Below are positions 38,530 through 48,840 of a stretch of DNA of 64,000 nt, piece after piece (position 1 is the first letter of the stretch; every line of letters begins with the position of its first letter). A model generated the notes under the pieces. The model did not search any database. It was not told the origin of the DNA and worked only from the letters and a program-made list of their open reading frames with translations. Location: positions 175,232 to 239,231 of the forward strand of contig MLAK01000509.1 of the NCBI GenBank assembly GCA_001839685.1, read 5' to 3'. The position numbers and the translations under genes were made by a program. Origin of the DNA: Tritrichomonas foetus (lineage: Eukaryota; Parabasalia; Tritrichomonadida; Tritrichomonadidae).

Positions 38530-40431
38530 GATTCAAGAACTCTGAGGAATACTTTTGTCAATACCGAGCTATTCACTGGTGACGAAGACTCCAAAGTCAT
38601 TACGGCTAATAACAACTACAAAATAGTCGAAGTAATTGAAGAAGAAACTGATGAAATCGCCGCTTGCAAAATTCTCAACACCGAGAACCTTATCGAAAAT
38701 GCTTATACCCAACTCACAGTTTTACGCGAAGTTTTAAATCTGAAATCACTTCACCATCCAGGTATTCTCCAATTCAAAGGTTTCAATTTATACAATCACG
38801 ATTTGCTTTTCTTGTCGCAAGAAGAAATAGATTCATGCGGATATGACGATTTCACAAGTCCAACGATTTTCTCAGAGAATCTTCCTAACGGAAAGCTCAG
38901 CCAAATATTTTCCAAAATCAAAAAAGTCGGAAACAAATACGTCGCGCCACCAGAATGGACAACAACCAAACGCCAGATTGCAATCATTGGCCTTTCATCA
39001 GCCGTTGCTTATCTCCATAAAAATAGTATCATCCATCGCGGAATCACACCGGACGCTGTACAGCTTGACCAAGATTACTACCCACGCATCACAGACTTCA
39101 GCAAATCGCGTGACTATAACCCAGATAATACAGACTTGACAATGACTGTTGTTACTGCGAAGTCGTTCTACCAGGCACCAGAAATAATCTTGCATTTACC
39201 ATCATATGGCCAAGAAATCGATATCTTTTCACTTGGCATGCTTATTTTCTACATTTTCACAAATCAGGAGCCGTTTTCTGAACGTAAAAGTGAAGTGAAT
39301 GCTCCAGTTTTCCCATTCAGAATGGCTCAAGATTGCATACGCCCAGAGTTTCCCTCCAACATGCCAAGCAAAGTTCAAGCCCTTCTCAGACACTGCTGGA
39401 GCGACAATCCGAGCGAGAGACCATATGCAGCTGAAATCTACGAAAAATTTGCATTCGATCCAAATTACCTCATCGATGACACAGTCGACAGTAAAGAAGT
39501 TGAAGCTTATATTCAGAAATTAGATGATTTCAATCAAAAGGACCAAGAAAAACAAAATGATTTCTTATCACTAAGTCAACCACTTGTTTTGATTGATGAT
39601 CCACTAGATGAAACAGAAAATACTCAAACTAAGTCTACCGATGTAGCACAGTTTAAACTTCCAATAGATTTGATTGACCAAAAGTTCATGCTTAAGAATA
39701 TTCTCACTAAAGGATTTACTGCATACGATGAAAATCAACAAATTGCACTCTTTAAGTCATTATGGATGAAAAAAGCACTTTTACCAATACACTTGGTGAA
39801 AATCTCACAATTTGTGAACAATTTAAGTAGTAAAGGAAATCAATTAGCTGATTCTTTCCTGAAAGAAGTGTACGGAGAATATATTGTTCCAAATGGAACC
39901 AGATCCATAACTGCCAACCAATTTGCTGGTAGAAAGATTCAAGTGGCAAACATTCCGCCATCAGTTCAGACAATCGATAAAAATGCATTTTCGAGATGCG
40001 ATACATTAGTGTATGTTAATATTCCAAATAGCGTCGTTCGTATTGAAGATGGTGCCTTTGATTCATGTACGGCACTTTTGGCAGTCAATATTCCGGCTAG
40101 CGTTACTTACATCGGGCAGTCATTCACACGTTGCGATAAAATTCACTATATTGAAGTTCCTAAAGGAATCCAAGAAATTTCAAAGCTTGCGTTTGCATGC
40201 TGCACTTCTCTGAAGAGTGTATTATTGAATTCTGGTCTCAAAATAATTGGGGAAAGAGCATTCCACATGTGTGACAATTTGGATTATGTGGAAATTCCAG
40301 AAACTGTAGAATTAATTCGATTCAAGGCTTTTGCACATTGCTCGAAGCTTAAAACAATCAATATGAAGGCGAAGAATGTTACAATACAGAAGAAAGCTAT
40401 CCAAGTCTGGAAGACTCGTGTAATCTGGTGA
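38527..40431 (+). CDS. TKL-like pseudokinase fused to BspA-type leucine-rich repeats, 634 aa
   Basis: The N-terminal 310 residues have a kinase fold: AACKIL holds the ATP lysine, SSAVAYLHKNSIIHR is the helix before the catalytic loop, and QAPEIIL is the APE motif. The catalytic loop reads HRGITPDAVQLD, with Gly where the catalytic Asp should be. DFG is replaced by DFS and no glycine-rich loop is seen. So it should bind partners rather than phosphorylate. After a linker, about residues 455-625 form LRR_5/BspA repeats (TIDKNAFSRCDTLVYVNIPN, RIEDGAFDSCTALLAVNIPA, LAFACCTSLKSVLLNSGLKI, RAFHMCDNLDYVEIPETVEL). BspA repeats in trichomonads are mostly on surface proteins. Here there is no signal peptide, so an intracellular scaffold is likely. 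Confidence 0.9.
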   Translation: MDSRTLRNTFVNTELFTGDEDSKVITANNNYKIVEVIEEETDEIAACKILNTENLIENAYTQLTVLREVLNLKSLHHPGILQFKGFNLYNHDLLFLSQEEIDSCGYDDFTSPTIFSENLPNGKLSQIFSKIKKVGNKYVAPPEWTTTKRQIAIIGLSSAVAYLHKNSIIHRGITPDAVQLDQDYYPRITDFSKSRDYNPDNTDLTMTVVTAKSFYQAPEIILHLPSYGQEIDIFSLGMLIFYIFTNQEPFSERKSEVNAPVFPFRMAQDCIRPEFPSNMPSKVQALLRHCWSDNPSERPYAAEIYEKFAFDPNYLIDDTVDSKEVEAYIQKLDDFNQKDQEKQNDFLSLSQPLVLIDDPLDETENTQTKSTDVAQFKLPIDLIDQKFMLKNILTKGFTAYDENQQIALFKSLWMKKALLPIHLVKISQFVNNLSSKGNQLADSFLKEVYGEYIVPNGTRSITANQFAGRKIQVANIPPSVQTIDKNAFSRCDTLVYVNIPNSVVRIEDGAFDSCTALLAVNIPASVTYIGQSFTRCDKIHYIEVPKGIQEISKLAFACCTSLKSVLLNSGLKIIGERAFHMCDNLDYVEIPETVELIRFKAFAHCSKLKTINMKAKNVTIQKKAIQVWKTRVIW

Positions 40432-40504
40432 GATTAAAGTTGGGTTTAATCGATTTTTTTTTTTTTTTGACTGTTTGTGAGTTTTATATTCCCTTTCATT
40501 GACT

Positions 40505-40585
40505 ATTATTTTGCACAGGATATAATACCGATGATATAATACATATGATATAATGTATAGGATATAATACATAGGATATACTGTA
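40505..40585. repeat. Degenerate tandem repeat of GATATAATACAT
   Basis: About five copies of a 14-17-bp unit around GATATAATACAT(A/G) occur between the stop of the pseudokinase gene and the ankyrin pseudogene. The unit is partly self-complementary. Confidence 0.75.
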
Positions 40586-40760
40586 TCCAGCGAATCAATG
40601 TTACTACACTTTCAAAAGGATTTAATTACTCAGATTTCAGAATAACTATGTTTTACTATTGGATATTCATCTTCTTAATTTATTATTGTTTTGACTCATA
40701 TTGATACAGCATGTCTATTATCTCAGGAAATACTTTTATTTTGGCAATAAAAAATGGTGT

Positions 40761-40819
40761 TGAATGAACATATTCGAAATTCCATTTCTTGTTTAGGAGG
40801 AACAGTAAATAAAAGGTGA
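40761..40819 (-). other. 59-nt insert in an ankyrin repeat (frame-shifting)
   Basis: On the minus strand it lies between VKLTNRI and TPFFIAKIK and carries an in-frame TAA. Confidence 0.45.
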
Positions 40820-40918
40820 AATTCGGTTGGTTAATTTGACATTAATATTTGATTGTCTCAATAAAAGTTCAACAATCTCAAACTGATTAGCTTCACATGC
40901 AAGATGTAATGGTGTAAC

Positions 40919-40937
40919 TTGAATAATATATATAAAT
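40919..40937 (-). other. 19-nt AT-rich insert in an ankyrin repeat (frame-shifting)
   Basis: On the minus strand it lies between HIMG and VTPLHLAC: ATTTATATATATTATTCAA. Removing exactly 19 nt joins the frames. Confidence 0.5.
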
Positions 40938-41072
40938 TCCCATTATATGTTCATAAAACGATGGATCATGAATGTGAATTGTATCTTGTGTATTTATATC
41001 TATATTCGGTAGATTCACCAAAAATTCACAAATTTCATAATGTCCCCAATGGCATACAGAATGAAGCAGTGT

Positions 41073-41133
41073 CCTCTAAAGATAAATCTGAAATTCCAGT
41101 TATAGAATAAAACTAACTTTGAATCACGATAAA
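41073..41133 (-). other. 61-nt insert in an ankyrin repeat (frame-shifting)
   Basis: On the minus strand it lies between SKLNVNFTHWV and TLLHSVCHWG and contains an in-frame TAG. GT and TAG ends can be found, but the splice that restores the frame shortens the repeat by two residues. Confidence 0.45.
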
Positions 41134-42558
41134 AACCCAATGTGTAAAGTTTACATTTAGTTTTGAATCTTGAAAAAGAAAATGGAAAAATACATAGCAT
41201 AGCCAATCAGGAAAATCTTTAATTCTCTTTATAAAAATGGACGAAAAATCCATTTCATTATCAGTAATTACTTTTCCTGTAAAAATGGATTCATTATTGA
41301 AATATTGCGATATAAGTTCAAAATTAGGTAATGAATTTACAGAAGTGAATATATTTAAAAGGCCATTTGGCTTGATTTCTAATGAGTCAAAAAGATATTC
41401 GCTGATTTCATATTGATAATATTTAATCGCTTGATAAAAATGTTGATCCATGAATTTGTATTTTGATTCTTCTTCTAAAATATGAAAAATTTCAAAATTA
41501 CCACCAATAATACAATATTGAAGTGATTCAGATGAATAGTCGACTTTTTTCATCCAAAGATAGCGAAATATATTTATTGCGCCAAAAGCCATTGAATATT
41601 CAAGAAGAGTGGTTCTATGACTTCCTTGATTGATATCACAGTTATTTTCAAAAATTGATGGTCTAATGATTTCATTTAAATAGAGACTTTCAGTATTTGA
41701 AGCAAATTTAAGAAATGAATCGATATCATCTCTCCGAATAATTCGAGCAATTTCACATGGTGAATGATTTTCTTTTTGAATGTTTATTTGATCATTTTCC
41801 TGTTGATTATTCCCATCCTTGTCATTTTGAAAGTCCCAACCATAACGTAGCTTAATTTCTTTTTCAGTTATCTTTAGTTGTTTAATATTCTTTTTATAGA
41901 AATCAGGATTAAGTTTTCGGAATTCAGGAATGAAAAAAAAGAAGAGATATGGGAGGAAAAGTGCATCAATTTTCTTTTCAATGAAAGAAAGGTCAATAAT
42001 ACCTTCTTTGAAAAAGAAATGAAGAAAATGCTTATTGGATTGGAAAATGGTGAAAAGCGTTGATTGATGGAATTTCTCTTTCAGTGAATATTTTGAAATC
42101 AGTTGTTTCAAAATTTTGTAGAAGGTTTGCTGATTAATGCATTTTCGTTCTTCTTTTAGACCTAATCCAAAATTAAGTGATAATTGAACAATGATATGGA
42201 GAATTCCATCATATACAGGAACTTTATTGGAAATATTAATATTATCAAAGAAATCATAAAGTTTGTTGATTTCATCTGATATTTGAGATTTATCACAAAC
42301 AAGAATTGAAATAAGCATCCTCTGGAAATCTCTTAATATTTCAATTTCTTTATTGAACTCAGAAGATGATGTAATATTTTCCATCAAAGCTTTCTGTCAA
42401 GTTAATTGAAATGATCAATAAATAATTCACAAAAATTCTTACATATCTTTTCAAAAAGTTGACACCTGAATTGATGCATTGAAAATCAAATGACCATATA
42501 TTGACCTTGTGTCGATCACGAAAGAATTCTGGACGTTAAGATCATTTCATTTATTTTT

Positions 42559-43332
42559 ATGAAAAAGCAAGGAACGCCAACCAGAAGGAAAGCAGCTGCA
42601 CCACTCAAGTTCGTTAAAGGTGGAGAGAACTTAGATGTTGCAAACTCTATTCTTCGCGCCGAAATGCCAAACAAAAAAGCATCTGTTCAGAAAAAGCACA
42701 AAGCAACAGCAGCCCGCAGCTCTCTACGACGCTCAGCCTCAATTGAACGAATTTTCGATAAAAAGAAAGTCGAAGAAAAGCAATCGAACGTTAATCATTT
42801 GAGACAGCAGCTCAGCGAATTAAAGCAAAAGGAGAAAATTCTTGCTGAGAAAACCAAACAGCAGCAGCAGCAACCAGTCGCTACTAAACAGCCAGCTCAT
42901 CAACCAACCCATCAGCCAATTCAACAACCAGTCAAACAACCAATTAATGAACCAGTCAAACAGCCAATTAATGAACCAGTTCAACAAGAAATTGTGGCTC
43001 CTCCTCCACAGGAAGCTTTACCTCCACCACCACCACCGCCGCCGCCACCTGCAGCCAAATGCCTTCCGCCAAAACCAGCAAACGCGCTCCCACGCCCAAT
43101 TCCAGCCGCCTCAAAAACGTTCAACATCCTCGAAATTCGGCAAAGCCTTCGAAAGGTGAATTCTGAAGCCACTTTTGCACCACCGCCAATTCCAATGGAC
43201 AGGGAAACTTCCTTCATCGATGTAATTAATCAAACAATGGCCGATCGCCGAAATGCCTTTGCTCCGGAAAGCGACGACGATTGCTGGGACGATTCTGAAT
43301 CATCAGATTATTCTGAAGAAACAGAATTCTGA
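42559..43332 (+). CDS. WASP/WAVE-family Arp2/3 activator with polyproline and VCA region, 257 aa
   Basis: The basic N-terminus (1-100) contains a helix RQQLSELKQKEKILAEKTKQ. A Gln/Pro stretch follows with short repeats (QPVKQPINEP twice) and a ten-proline run that should bind profilin or SH3-like partners. The C-terminus fits a VCA module. The WH2-like motif is FNILEIRQSLRKV (about 192-204). The connector is SFIDVINQTMADRRNAF with the paired Arg, and the acidic tail is ESDDDCWDDSESSDYSEETE with the diagnostic Trp. VCA modules bring actin and Arp2/3 together to nucleate branched actin, which drives amoeboid adhesion in trichomonads. The N-terminal WAVE homology domain is not obvious, so WAVE, WASP and WASH cannot be separated. 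CYFIP at 57060 supports a WAVE system. TCATTTATTTTT precedes the ATG. Confidence 0.75.
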   Translation: MKKQGTPTRRKAAAPLKFVKGGENLDVANSILRAEMPNKKASVQKKHKATAARSSLRRSASIERIFDKKKVEEKQSNVNHLRQQLSELKQKEKILAEKTKQQQQQPVATKQPAHQPTHQPIQQPVKQPINEPVKQPINEPVQQEIVAPPPQEALPPPPPPPPPPAAKCLPPKPANALPRPIPAASKTFNILEIRQSLRKVNSEATFAPPPIPMDRETSFIDVINQTMADRRNAFAPESDDDCWDDSESSDYSEETEF

Positions 43333-44417
43333 AAATATTAAGAATAATTATTTATTATATTTAGTATTTTACAGTTTGCTTCACAAATGCAAACTTTGTA
43401 ATTTCTTTAGGTAAAATATCATTAAATTTTTCAATAGCTCACTGTATTTATCCAATCTCTATAGTTTAAATCAGAAACATGAACCTATTCATACTTGTAA
43501 ATGACTCTAACCTCCTAATGAGACTGTTTCGGGATATTTCGAGTTTCATTAACTTTTTAAATCAGAATCTTACTGTTTGGTGTTTTTTTAATAAAATAGA
43601 CATTTTATAAACCTTTGCAGTACGATCAACCATGAAAAAGATTACTATTAAAACTGGTCAATTCTAAAAATGAATTTGAATTTCTGGTTCAACATATGGT
43701 CGTAATGCAGAGGTATAACGATTGAGTAATATTTAAATATTACATAAATTCTATTCTATCATTATCCTTATTAATAAGAATTTAGAAATTACATCTGAAA
43801 AGGGTGTTCCTAAAAAGGATTGTTTCTTCATTTAAACTAATTAAAAATGAATGCAGGCTTTCTATCATTCTTATTTATCTATGATCTGTAAAAATCATGG
43901 AAATTTGAATGATAACAATGCATAGTGCTAATTCTAATACAAAACGAAGAAAATTCATTGATTAGAAGCAATAACTAAATTGAATCTTCAATTTTCCATT
44001 TGCACAAATCAGGGAGAAACCTTGTAATTACGATATAATTATGACATCCTTCAAAGCTGATATCTCTTGAAAAATTCAATGTTTAGAATTTTGCACAATG
44101 AAACGATGTTTCAATATCAGGAAAAGAAATTTCTGAGATATTAATGGAAGATATTTCGAATGATTTCTATTAATTCACAAATTTAGATTGACTTTTTCAT
44201 TATGAATTCGGAATTATTGAATAAATTATTTAGTAAATTTCTACACATTATCAACCTAAAATAAGGTCAATTACTTCATCGCTTTGTTAACCTTGCTATC
44301 AGAATTTGAGTTTATTCAATTTGTTATCCCGAAAACTTTTTGTGAATTTTGTTAAGGGAAATTTCTAACCGTTAGGCAGGATTGAATTCAATTCCTCCGA
44401 ATTGTCTGCGACTTAAT
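43333..44417. other. Long intergenic region
   Basis: AT-rich noncoding sequence with no gene or repeat recognised. The last 60 bases hold CTAACCGTTAGGC, listed separately. Confidence 0.5.
44366..44378. promoter_or_regulatory. Possible Myb recognition site upstream of the eS19-like gene
   Basis: CTAACCGTTAGGC contains TAACCG on one strand and TAACGG on the other, both matching the YAACNG core of Myb proteins. It lies about 40 nt before the ATG at 44418. This is a sequence match only. Confidence 0.3.
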
Positions 44418-44861
44418 ATGGCCTACGGTTCGACCGTTTCACGTATTGCTGACCGTGTTTATATACTCGAACTTTCCAAATTTCTCAGTGATAACGGAAT
44501 CATCACTATGCCGCCACAGTATGCCAACAATAAGCAAATGTGGTGCGAATTAGCGGCAGGGTTACTCCGACAATACTACATCCATCCTTCAATTCAGCGA
44601 CCAACCTACGTGAAGCGAAAAGTTCGGACGCAAGCCGAACTCAAAAATCTCTTCATCAAATATTCAACAGTCAAGTGCTTTGATCAACTCGAGAATGGTG
44701 GGTGGATCGAACAAGACCAACGAAGCCGAATTATTTTGGTGACGGAAAAAGGCAAAGAGCAAATGGATAGAATCGCCGATGAAATAATCGCCAACTCGAA
44801 TAAAGAGGAGCAACTCGCAGCTGAGTCAGAAGAAGAGGCATTAGCTAATCCAGAAGACTGA
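44418..44861 (+). CDS. Divergent eS19 (RPS19)-like protein, 147 aa
   Basis: I chose the ATG at 44418 (MAYGSTVSRIADR) because the longer frame begins with a non-ATG codon. The family pattern is visible at both ends: VYILELSKFLSDNGIITMPP near the start, MWCELAAGLLRQYYIHP in the middle and GGWIEQDQRSRIILVTEKGK with EQMDRIADEI near the end. These match the eS19 helices and the DLDRIA motif. The usual central loop, rich in Gly and Arg (GGAGVGSMTKIYGGRQRNG in typical members), is replaced by QRPTYVKRKVRTQAELKN. An acidic tail (EEQLAAESEEEALANPED) is added. It may be the lineage's only eS19 or a divergent paralogue. Confidence 0.85.
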   Translation: MAYGSTVSRIADRVYILELSKFLSDNGIITMPPQYANNKQMWCELAAGLLRQYYIHPSIQRPTYVKRKVRTQAELKNLFIKYSTVKCFDQLENGGWIEQDQRSRIILVTEKGKEQMDRIADEIIANSNKEEQLAAESEEEALANPED

Positions 44862-45283
44862 GCTCAAAAACTTCAGATTTTTTTTGAATATTTATTATTA
44901 ATTTGTCGCAATTTTGGAGTCTGTTTTTTTGACATTGCCTTTTGATGCCTGCTGAATCCTAGGTCTTTCATTTTATTTTGCTTGATTTGTTATTAAGGCT
45001 ATGTTATATATTTATACATAGTTTTATATCGAGAGAGTCAATTTCATTTTTTTCAACAAATTCATTTTATTATGGATTAAAAGTAAAATTATTTTTGATT
45101 AAACTTTTTATTCGTGAATTTTTTCTTCTTGATTAAAAACGACTGTTTTCATAATAATTCATTGAATGAATTATTCTGCAGAAAAAGGATTTCATATTTT
45201 CTATAATAATTAACACTAGAAAAATGTGGGGTATACATGTATTTATTATCAAACGCTTTAATCCGATTTTTTAGCCTTATTTA
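44862..45283. other. Intergenic
   Basis: T-rich noncoding sequence; nothing recognised. Confidence 0.5.
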
Positions 45284-46348
45284 ATGAATTTTTTTTTTTA
45301 TTTGGGAAAATATTTTAAACGTACACAAAATTACCAAGAAGACAACTTGAATATGTCTTCAGATTTCCTTCAAATAAGCGCAGATTCTATTTCAGTCGAT
45401 GACTTGTCAATTGTATCTCCATATAGGAGTGTCACAACCCAGCAAGAGCTCACGTGCGCATATGTCGCTGATTCAAATAGTCCAGAAATTTTTATTGGAA
45501 CTAAATATTGGCTATTTATTTACTATGCATCACAAGAGCTTAATTTACGACCGAAAGCTTTCTATTCAATTGGATCACAAATCAACGGAATTGATGCTTA
45601 TTACACAAATAACATTATTCACGTCGCCCTTGCAACAAATGACGGTTTTGTCCATCTTTTACAGATTTCTCGAAAGAAAGAAATGAAATGCCATAAACAC
45701 ACAAAAGTATCTGTTTTTTATGAACCTTCTCAAAAAATTATATTAATCGGAAAAAATACAATTGTGTCAACAAATGGTGGAAATAAGTTGGCTATTGTAT
45801 CTGATCTAGATTCTTCATCTAAATCATGGAAAAGTGAAATATATGAAAAAAATAATATTATTTCTTCACTGAAATATCATAATAATAACTTATATCTTGG
45901 CTATGCCAATGGTGACATTGATATTCTCACATCAGAACTAGAAACATTAACAACAATTCACTTGAATGATAAAATATTAAGCATCTTTCCATGTTCAACA
46001 AATTCGAATTTTCTTGTTGTTACAGAAAAATCTTTCATCGAATGTTCCAATGAAAATCTTTCAGAATTTGTCAATCAAATCGATTTTGATGAAAAAATTT
46101 CAATAGCTGTTCCACAGAGTATTCAATGTGAAGGTGGAAATTGTATTAATCGAACATTTTTCCAAGGAGCAAACTCAAAAGGTTTTCTATTTATTATTAA
46201 TAATAATCAGAAAAATAAGCTTGAGAATAATCATCACGAGAATAAGAGAATTGTTGATATTGAGTTAGATCAACCATGCACTAGTGCAACATTTATCGGA
46301 GATGCATTGATCTATCTATCAGGCCATGAAATATATGCTATTTTATAA
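45284..46348 (+). CDS. WD40/beta-propeller-like protein, 331-354 aa
   Basis: The pattern is of short beta strands with repeated phrases of the kind found in propellers: EIFIGTKYWLFIYYAS, IIHVALATNDGFVHLLQISR, NNLYLGYANGDIDILTSE and CTSATFIGDALIYLSGHEIY. WD or GH dipeptides are weak, so it is a degenerate WD40 or related propeller. Two starts are possible: 45284, which follows a T run and gives a Phe/Tyr-rich leader, and 45353 (MSSDFLQISADS), which I find more natural. No enzyme motif is seen. A scaffold role is likely but unproven. Confidence 0.65.
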   Translation: MNFFFYLGKYFKRTQNYQEDNLNMSSDFLQISADSISVDDLSIVSPYRSVTTQQELTCAYVADSNSPEIFIGTKYWLFIYYASQELNLRPKAFYSIGSQINGIDAYYTNNIIHVALATNDGFVHLLQISRKKEMKCHKHTKVSVFYEPSQKIILIGKNTIVSTNGGNKLAIVSDLDSSSKSWKSEIYEKNNIISSLKYHNNNLYLGYANGDIDILTSELETLTTIHLNDKILSIFPCSTNSNFLVVTEKSFIECSNENLSEFVNQIDFDEKISIAVPQSIQCEGGNCINRTFFQGANSKGFLFIINNNQKNKLENNHHENKRIVDIELDQPCTSATFIGDALIYLSGHEIYAIL

Positions 46349-47396
46349 TATTATGTAAATTAAATATTATTTTATCTAATTTGTTTTAATCTTTTTTATA
46401 TGTTACATTAGCCTTTGTCATCTGAAGGGCTCACTTGTATTTTTGCCGTTCCAAAAATAATATTTCATTTATTCAAATCCAAAATCGAAATATTATCTTT
46501 CAATAAAATAACATAAACAGCTATTCTATGTCAATGAACTAACTTTAGCAGGAGAAATTTCAAGCAAGTGCGCAAAAATTAAATAATTCGGATATTTTTT
46601 CTGTTCCTGTTTCTATAAATAAGTTAACCAATTATACAAATCTATCATTCATCTTTCACTGAGAGAAATCCAAACGTAAAATTTGTGAGCGATCCGTAAT
46701 CGTTATTCATATAACGAAATACTTTTTATGAGGGAGAAGTGAAAAAACAAGAAATAATCATCAGGTTGTTTTTGCTAAAACTTCGGTTCCTTCTTAAGAA
46801 ATACTATATTTATGTATATTTTAATATTATAAAAATAATGTTAATATAATTTGGTCATTTCAATTTCGAGAAAATAAAGTCCTTTACAAGATACTAGAAG
46901 TTTAAATGAATTAACTTCTCACGCAATTTTCAATACTTATAAATCATATTGAATATTATAATTTCGAAATTAAATTCAGATAAAAATCATATGATGTACC
47001 GGTGCATCTCAGAAAAATCAATTCAATAAATTCAATTCACATCAAATAGAAAAAATCCGTTTAAATCATTTTTGCCACAAACTTTTTACATACTTATATA
47101 GCCGATTGATAACTAAATTTCAATGAATAGTTATTTAAAAAGTTTCATCAATTTGACGACAAAACTTTTTCTGGAAATAATCAATAGTATGAAGTGCATT
47201 CTCACAAATAAATATAAATAGCTTTGAAAAACATAAAAATGTATACAAATATTTCAATGACTATCCAATGCATCTCAGAAAATTCCCTTTTATTGATAAC
47301 ATTATAAATTTTAATTCAATAAGGAAATTTATTTATCTATAAAAACTATCACAAAAAGCTCTGAAAAGATCGACATAATTTGTTATTGTTGAATCC
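46349..47396. other. Long intergenic region
   Basis: AT-rich, noncoding. The phrase (A/T)TGCATCTCAGAAAA appears at about 47002 and 47269, possibly by chance. No gene was recognised. Confidence 0.5.
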
Positions 47397-48281
47397 ATGA
47401 CTCTCTCTCCATCAAAATCTCACTCTGAGGGAGTAGAGTCGGGTCTCAAATATATGGGGGTCCCTTGGACTTTTGTAGAACCTACCGCAATGCCGACTCG
47501 TAAAGTCCGATCGACTCTTTCTGTTGGAAATGTTGCATATTCGCGCGGGCATCATTTTTTCAATAACACATCGATAGTTTTCAATGACGACGAACTCGCA
47601 GTTCTCAGGATGGCCAGCGGAGACGATTCTGGCCCGAATGGGAAAGGGACGCTTGGAAGTTGCTTATATTTAAATGATTCCCGTCTCGACCTCGCAAAAA
47701 AACAGCATCAGCTTTCCGCATCAAATAGCAGACTACAGGTAGTTGCAGAAGAAAACGAAAAACTCGCTCTCCAGCTTTTTCAACGGAACGAATTTTTAAC
47801 GAATCAAATGAAAGAAATTCAAGCCGAAGAATTGCTAAGCAGCCGTCGAGAGGAACCAAATAGACTCTATGATGAGGACACATTGGATGAAAAATACGAC
47901 GAAAATGAACTTCTAGGCTGCTCATTATTGGATCCCGAATGTTGTCAAAAACCAAATATGAGTCATATCAAGGATGAAATTCGAGAAGTTGCCCGAGGTC
48001 GTGCAGAAGTTCCCAGGCCGTCACAATCGATTTGCCTGGCGACTTTTAAATTGAATCAAACCGAAAATGGAATCACCGCATCAAACCCAATCACAAAACC
48101 AAGGAGAAGACTTTTGAAAATCATTGAACCGATTTCCATATTGCAATGCAATAAAATAAAATCGAGGGTAAGTCCACAGCTTCAGGACCAAGTGAAACGC
48201 TCATTTTGTGCAAGCAGATTTTCAGATTATTTGGCAGAAGCAAAAATGCCGCCTCTAATTCTTACAGATGAATGGAGTTGA
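47397..48281 (+). CDS. Hypothetical protein with a short coiled coil, 294 aa
   Basis: I do not recognise it. Codon use and GC content are clearly coding. Residues 1-95 are polar with a Gly/Asp-rich patch (MASGDDSGPNGKGTLG). About residues 98-145 form a coiled coil (LAKKQHQLSASNSRLQVVAE and ENEKLALQLFQRNEFLTNQM). A conserved-looking acidic stretch RLYDEDTLDEKYDENELLGC follows, and a basic C-terminus ends in PPLILTDEWS. No membrane segment or signal is present. The layout suits a structural or adaptor protein. An earlier start is excluded because no upstream ATG lies in frame. Confidence 0.7.
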   Translation: MTLSPSKSHSEGVESGLKYMGVPWTFVEPTAMPTRKVRSTLSVGNVAYSRGHHFFNNTSIVFNDDELAVLRMASGDDSGPNGKGTLGSCLYLNDSRLDLAKKQHQLSASNSRLQVVAEENEKLALQLFQRNEFLTNQMKEIQAEELLSSRREEPNRLYDEDTLDEKYDENELLGCSLLDPECCQKPNMSHIKDEIREVARGRAEVPRPSQSICLATFKLNQTENGITASNPITKPRRRLLKIIEPISILQCNKIKSRVSPQLQDQVKRSFCASRFSDYLAEAKMPPLILTDEWS

Positions 48282-48832
48282 TCAATAATATGACATATCC
48301 ATATAATATATCATGAAAAGTGATTTTATAGTTGTGCGAAATAGAATAATAATAATATTAATTATGTTATAACCATGCTTTATAATAAATTTTTTATGTA
48401 CCATATTGTAATGCTTCCTAACTTTGTTTTGATTGAATATTTCTTTACATTTTGAATATCTGATAAGAATAATGATTATAATGTTGGAAAAGCTTTTTGT
48501 TTGAGATTTGGAAAATTATAATTGAACTGTATTGATTCATAATATATATATAATCAGTATTTGATCCAGATATATATTATATGTTTTATTATTGTAAATC
48601 ATCATTTTTCCCAGAAATAGTTGAAATAAAATCATTCAACTAATTCAACATATTCACCGGAGTCTTTCATCACATTATGGTATAAAAATGAGAAATTGTT
48701 TTCATCATGAAACATCAATTTGAATAATATTTGTCGACAAATAAATCTCTATGGAAAAATGATTCAAAATTTTCTGGCATTCTTCATCACTGATTTTTTG
48801 AATGAAAAATAAAATTGTCAACCATTCAATTT
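48282..48832. other. Intergenic
   Basis: AT-rich; contains TATATAT stretches near 48541-48580 only. Confidence 0.5.
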
Positions 48833-48840
48833 TCAAAATG
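48833..48840 (+). promoter_or_regulatory. Initiator-like TCAAA-ATG
   Basis: TTTCAAAATG decides the start of the BTB gene at 48838 rather than the ATG at 48802. Confidence 0.4.

Larger units (their letters stand above)
40683..42384 (-). pseudogene. DUF3447-ankyrin gene with inserts breaking the C-terminal repeats
   Basis: The ATG at 42384 opens 423 codons (to 41113) with the family N-terminal helical region, then the DUF3447 signature EIARIIRRDDIDSFLKFAS and TTLLEYSMAFGAINIFRYLW. After SKLNVN the frame stops, but ankyrin repeats continue in other frames: RTLLHSVCHWGHYEICEFLV, then VTPLHLACEANQFEIVELLL, then STPFFIAKIKVFPEIIDMLY with a stop at 40683-40685. Each join lies just before the T-P-L-H motif and is filled by AT-rich inserts (61, 19 and 59 nt). 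If the inserts are not spliced out, the protein ends at 41113 with DUF3447 but few ankyrin repeats. No TCA site is visible next to the ATG. Confidence 0.75.
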
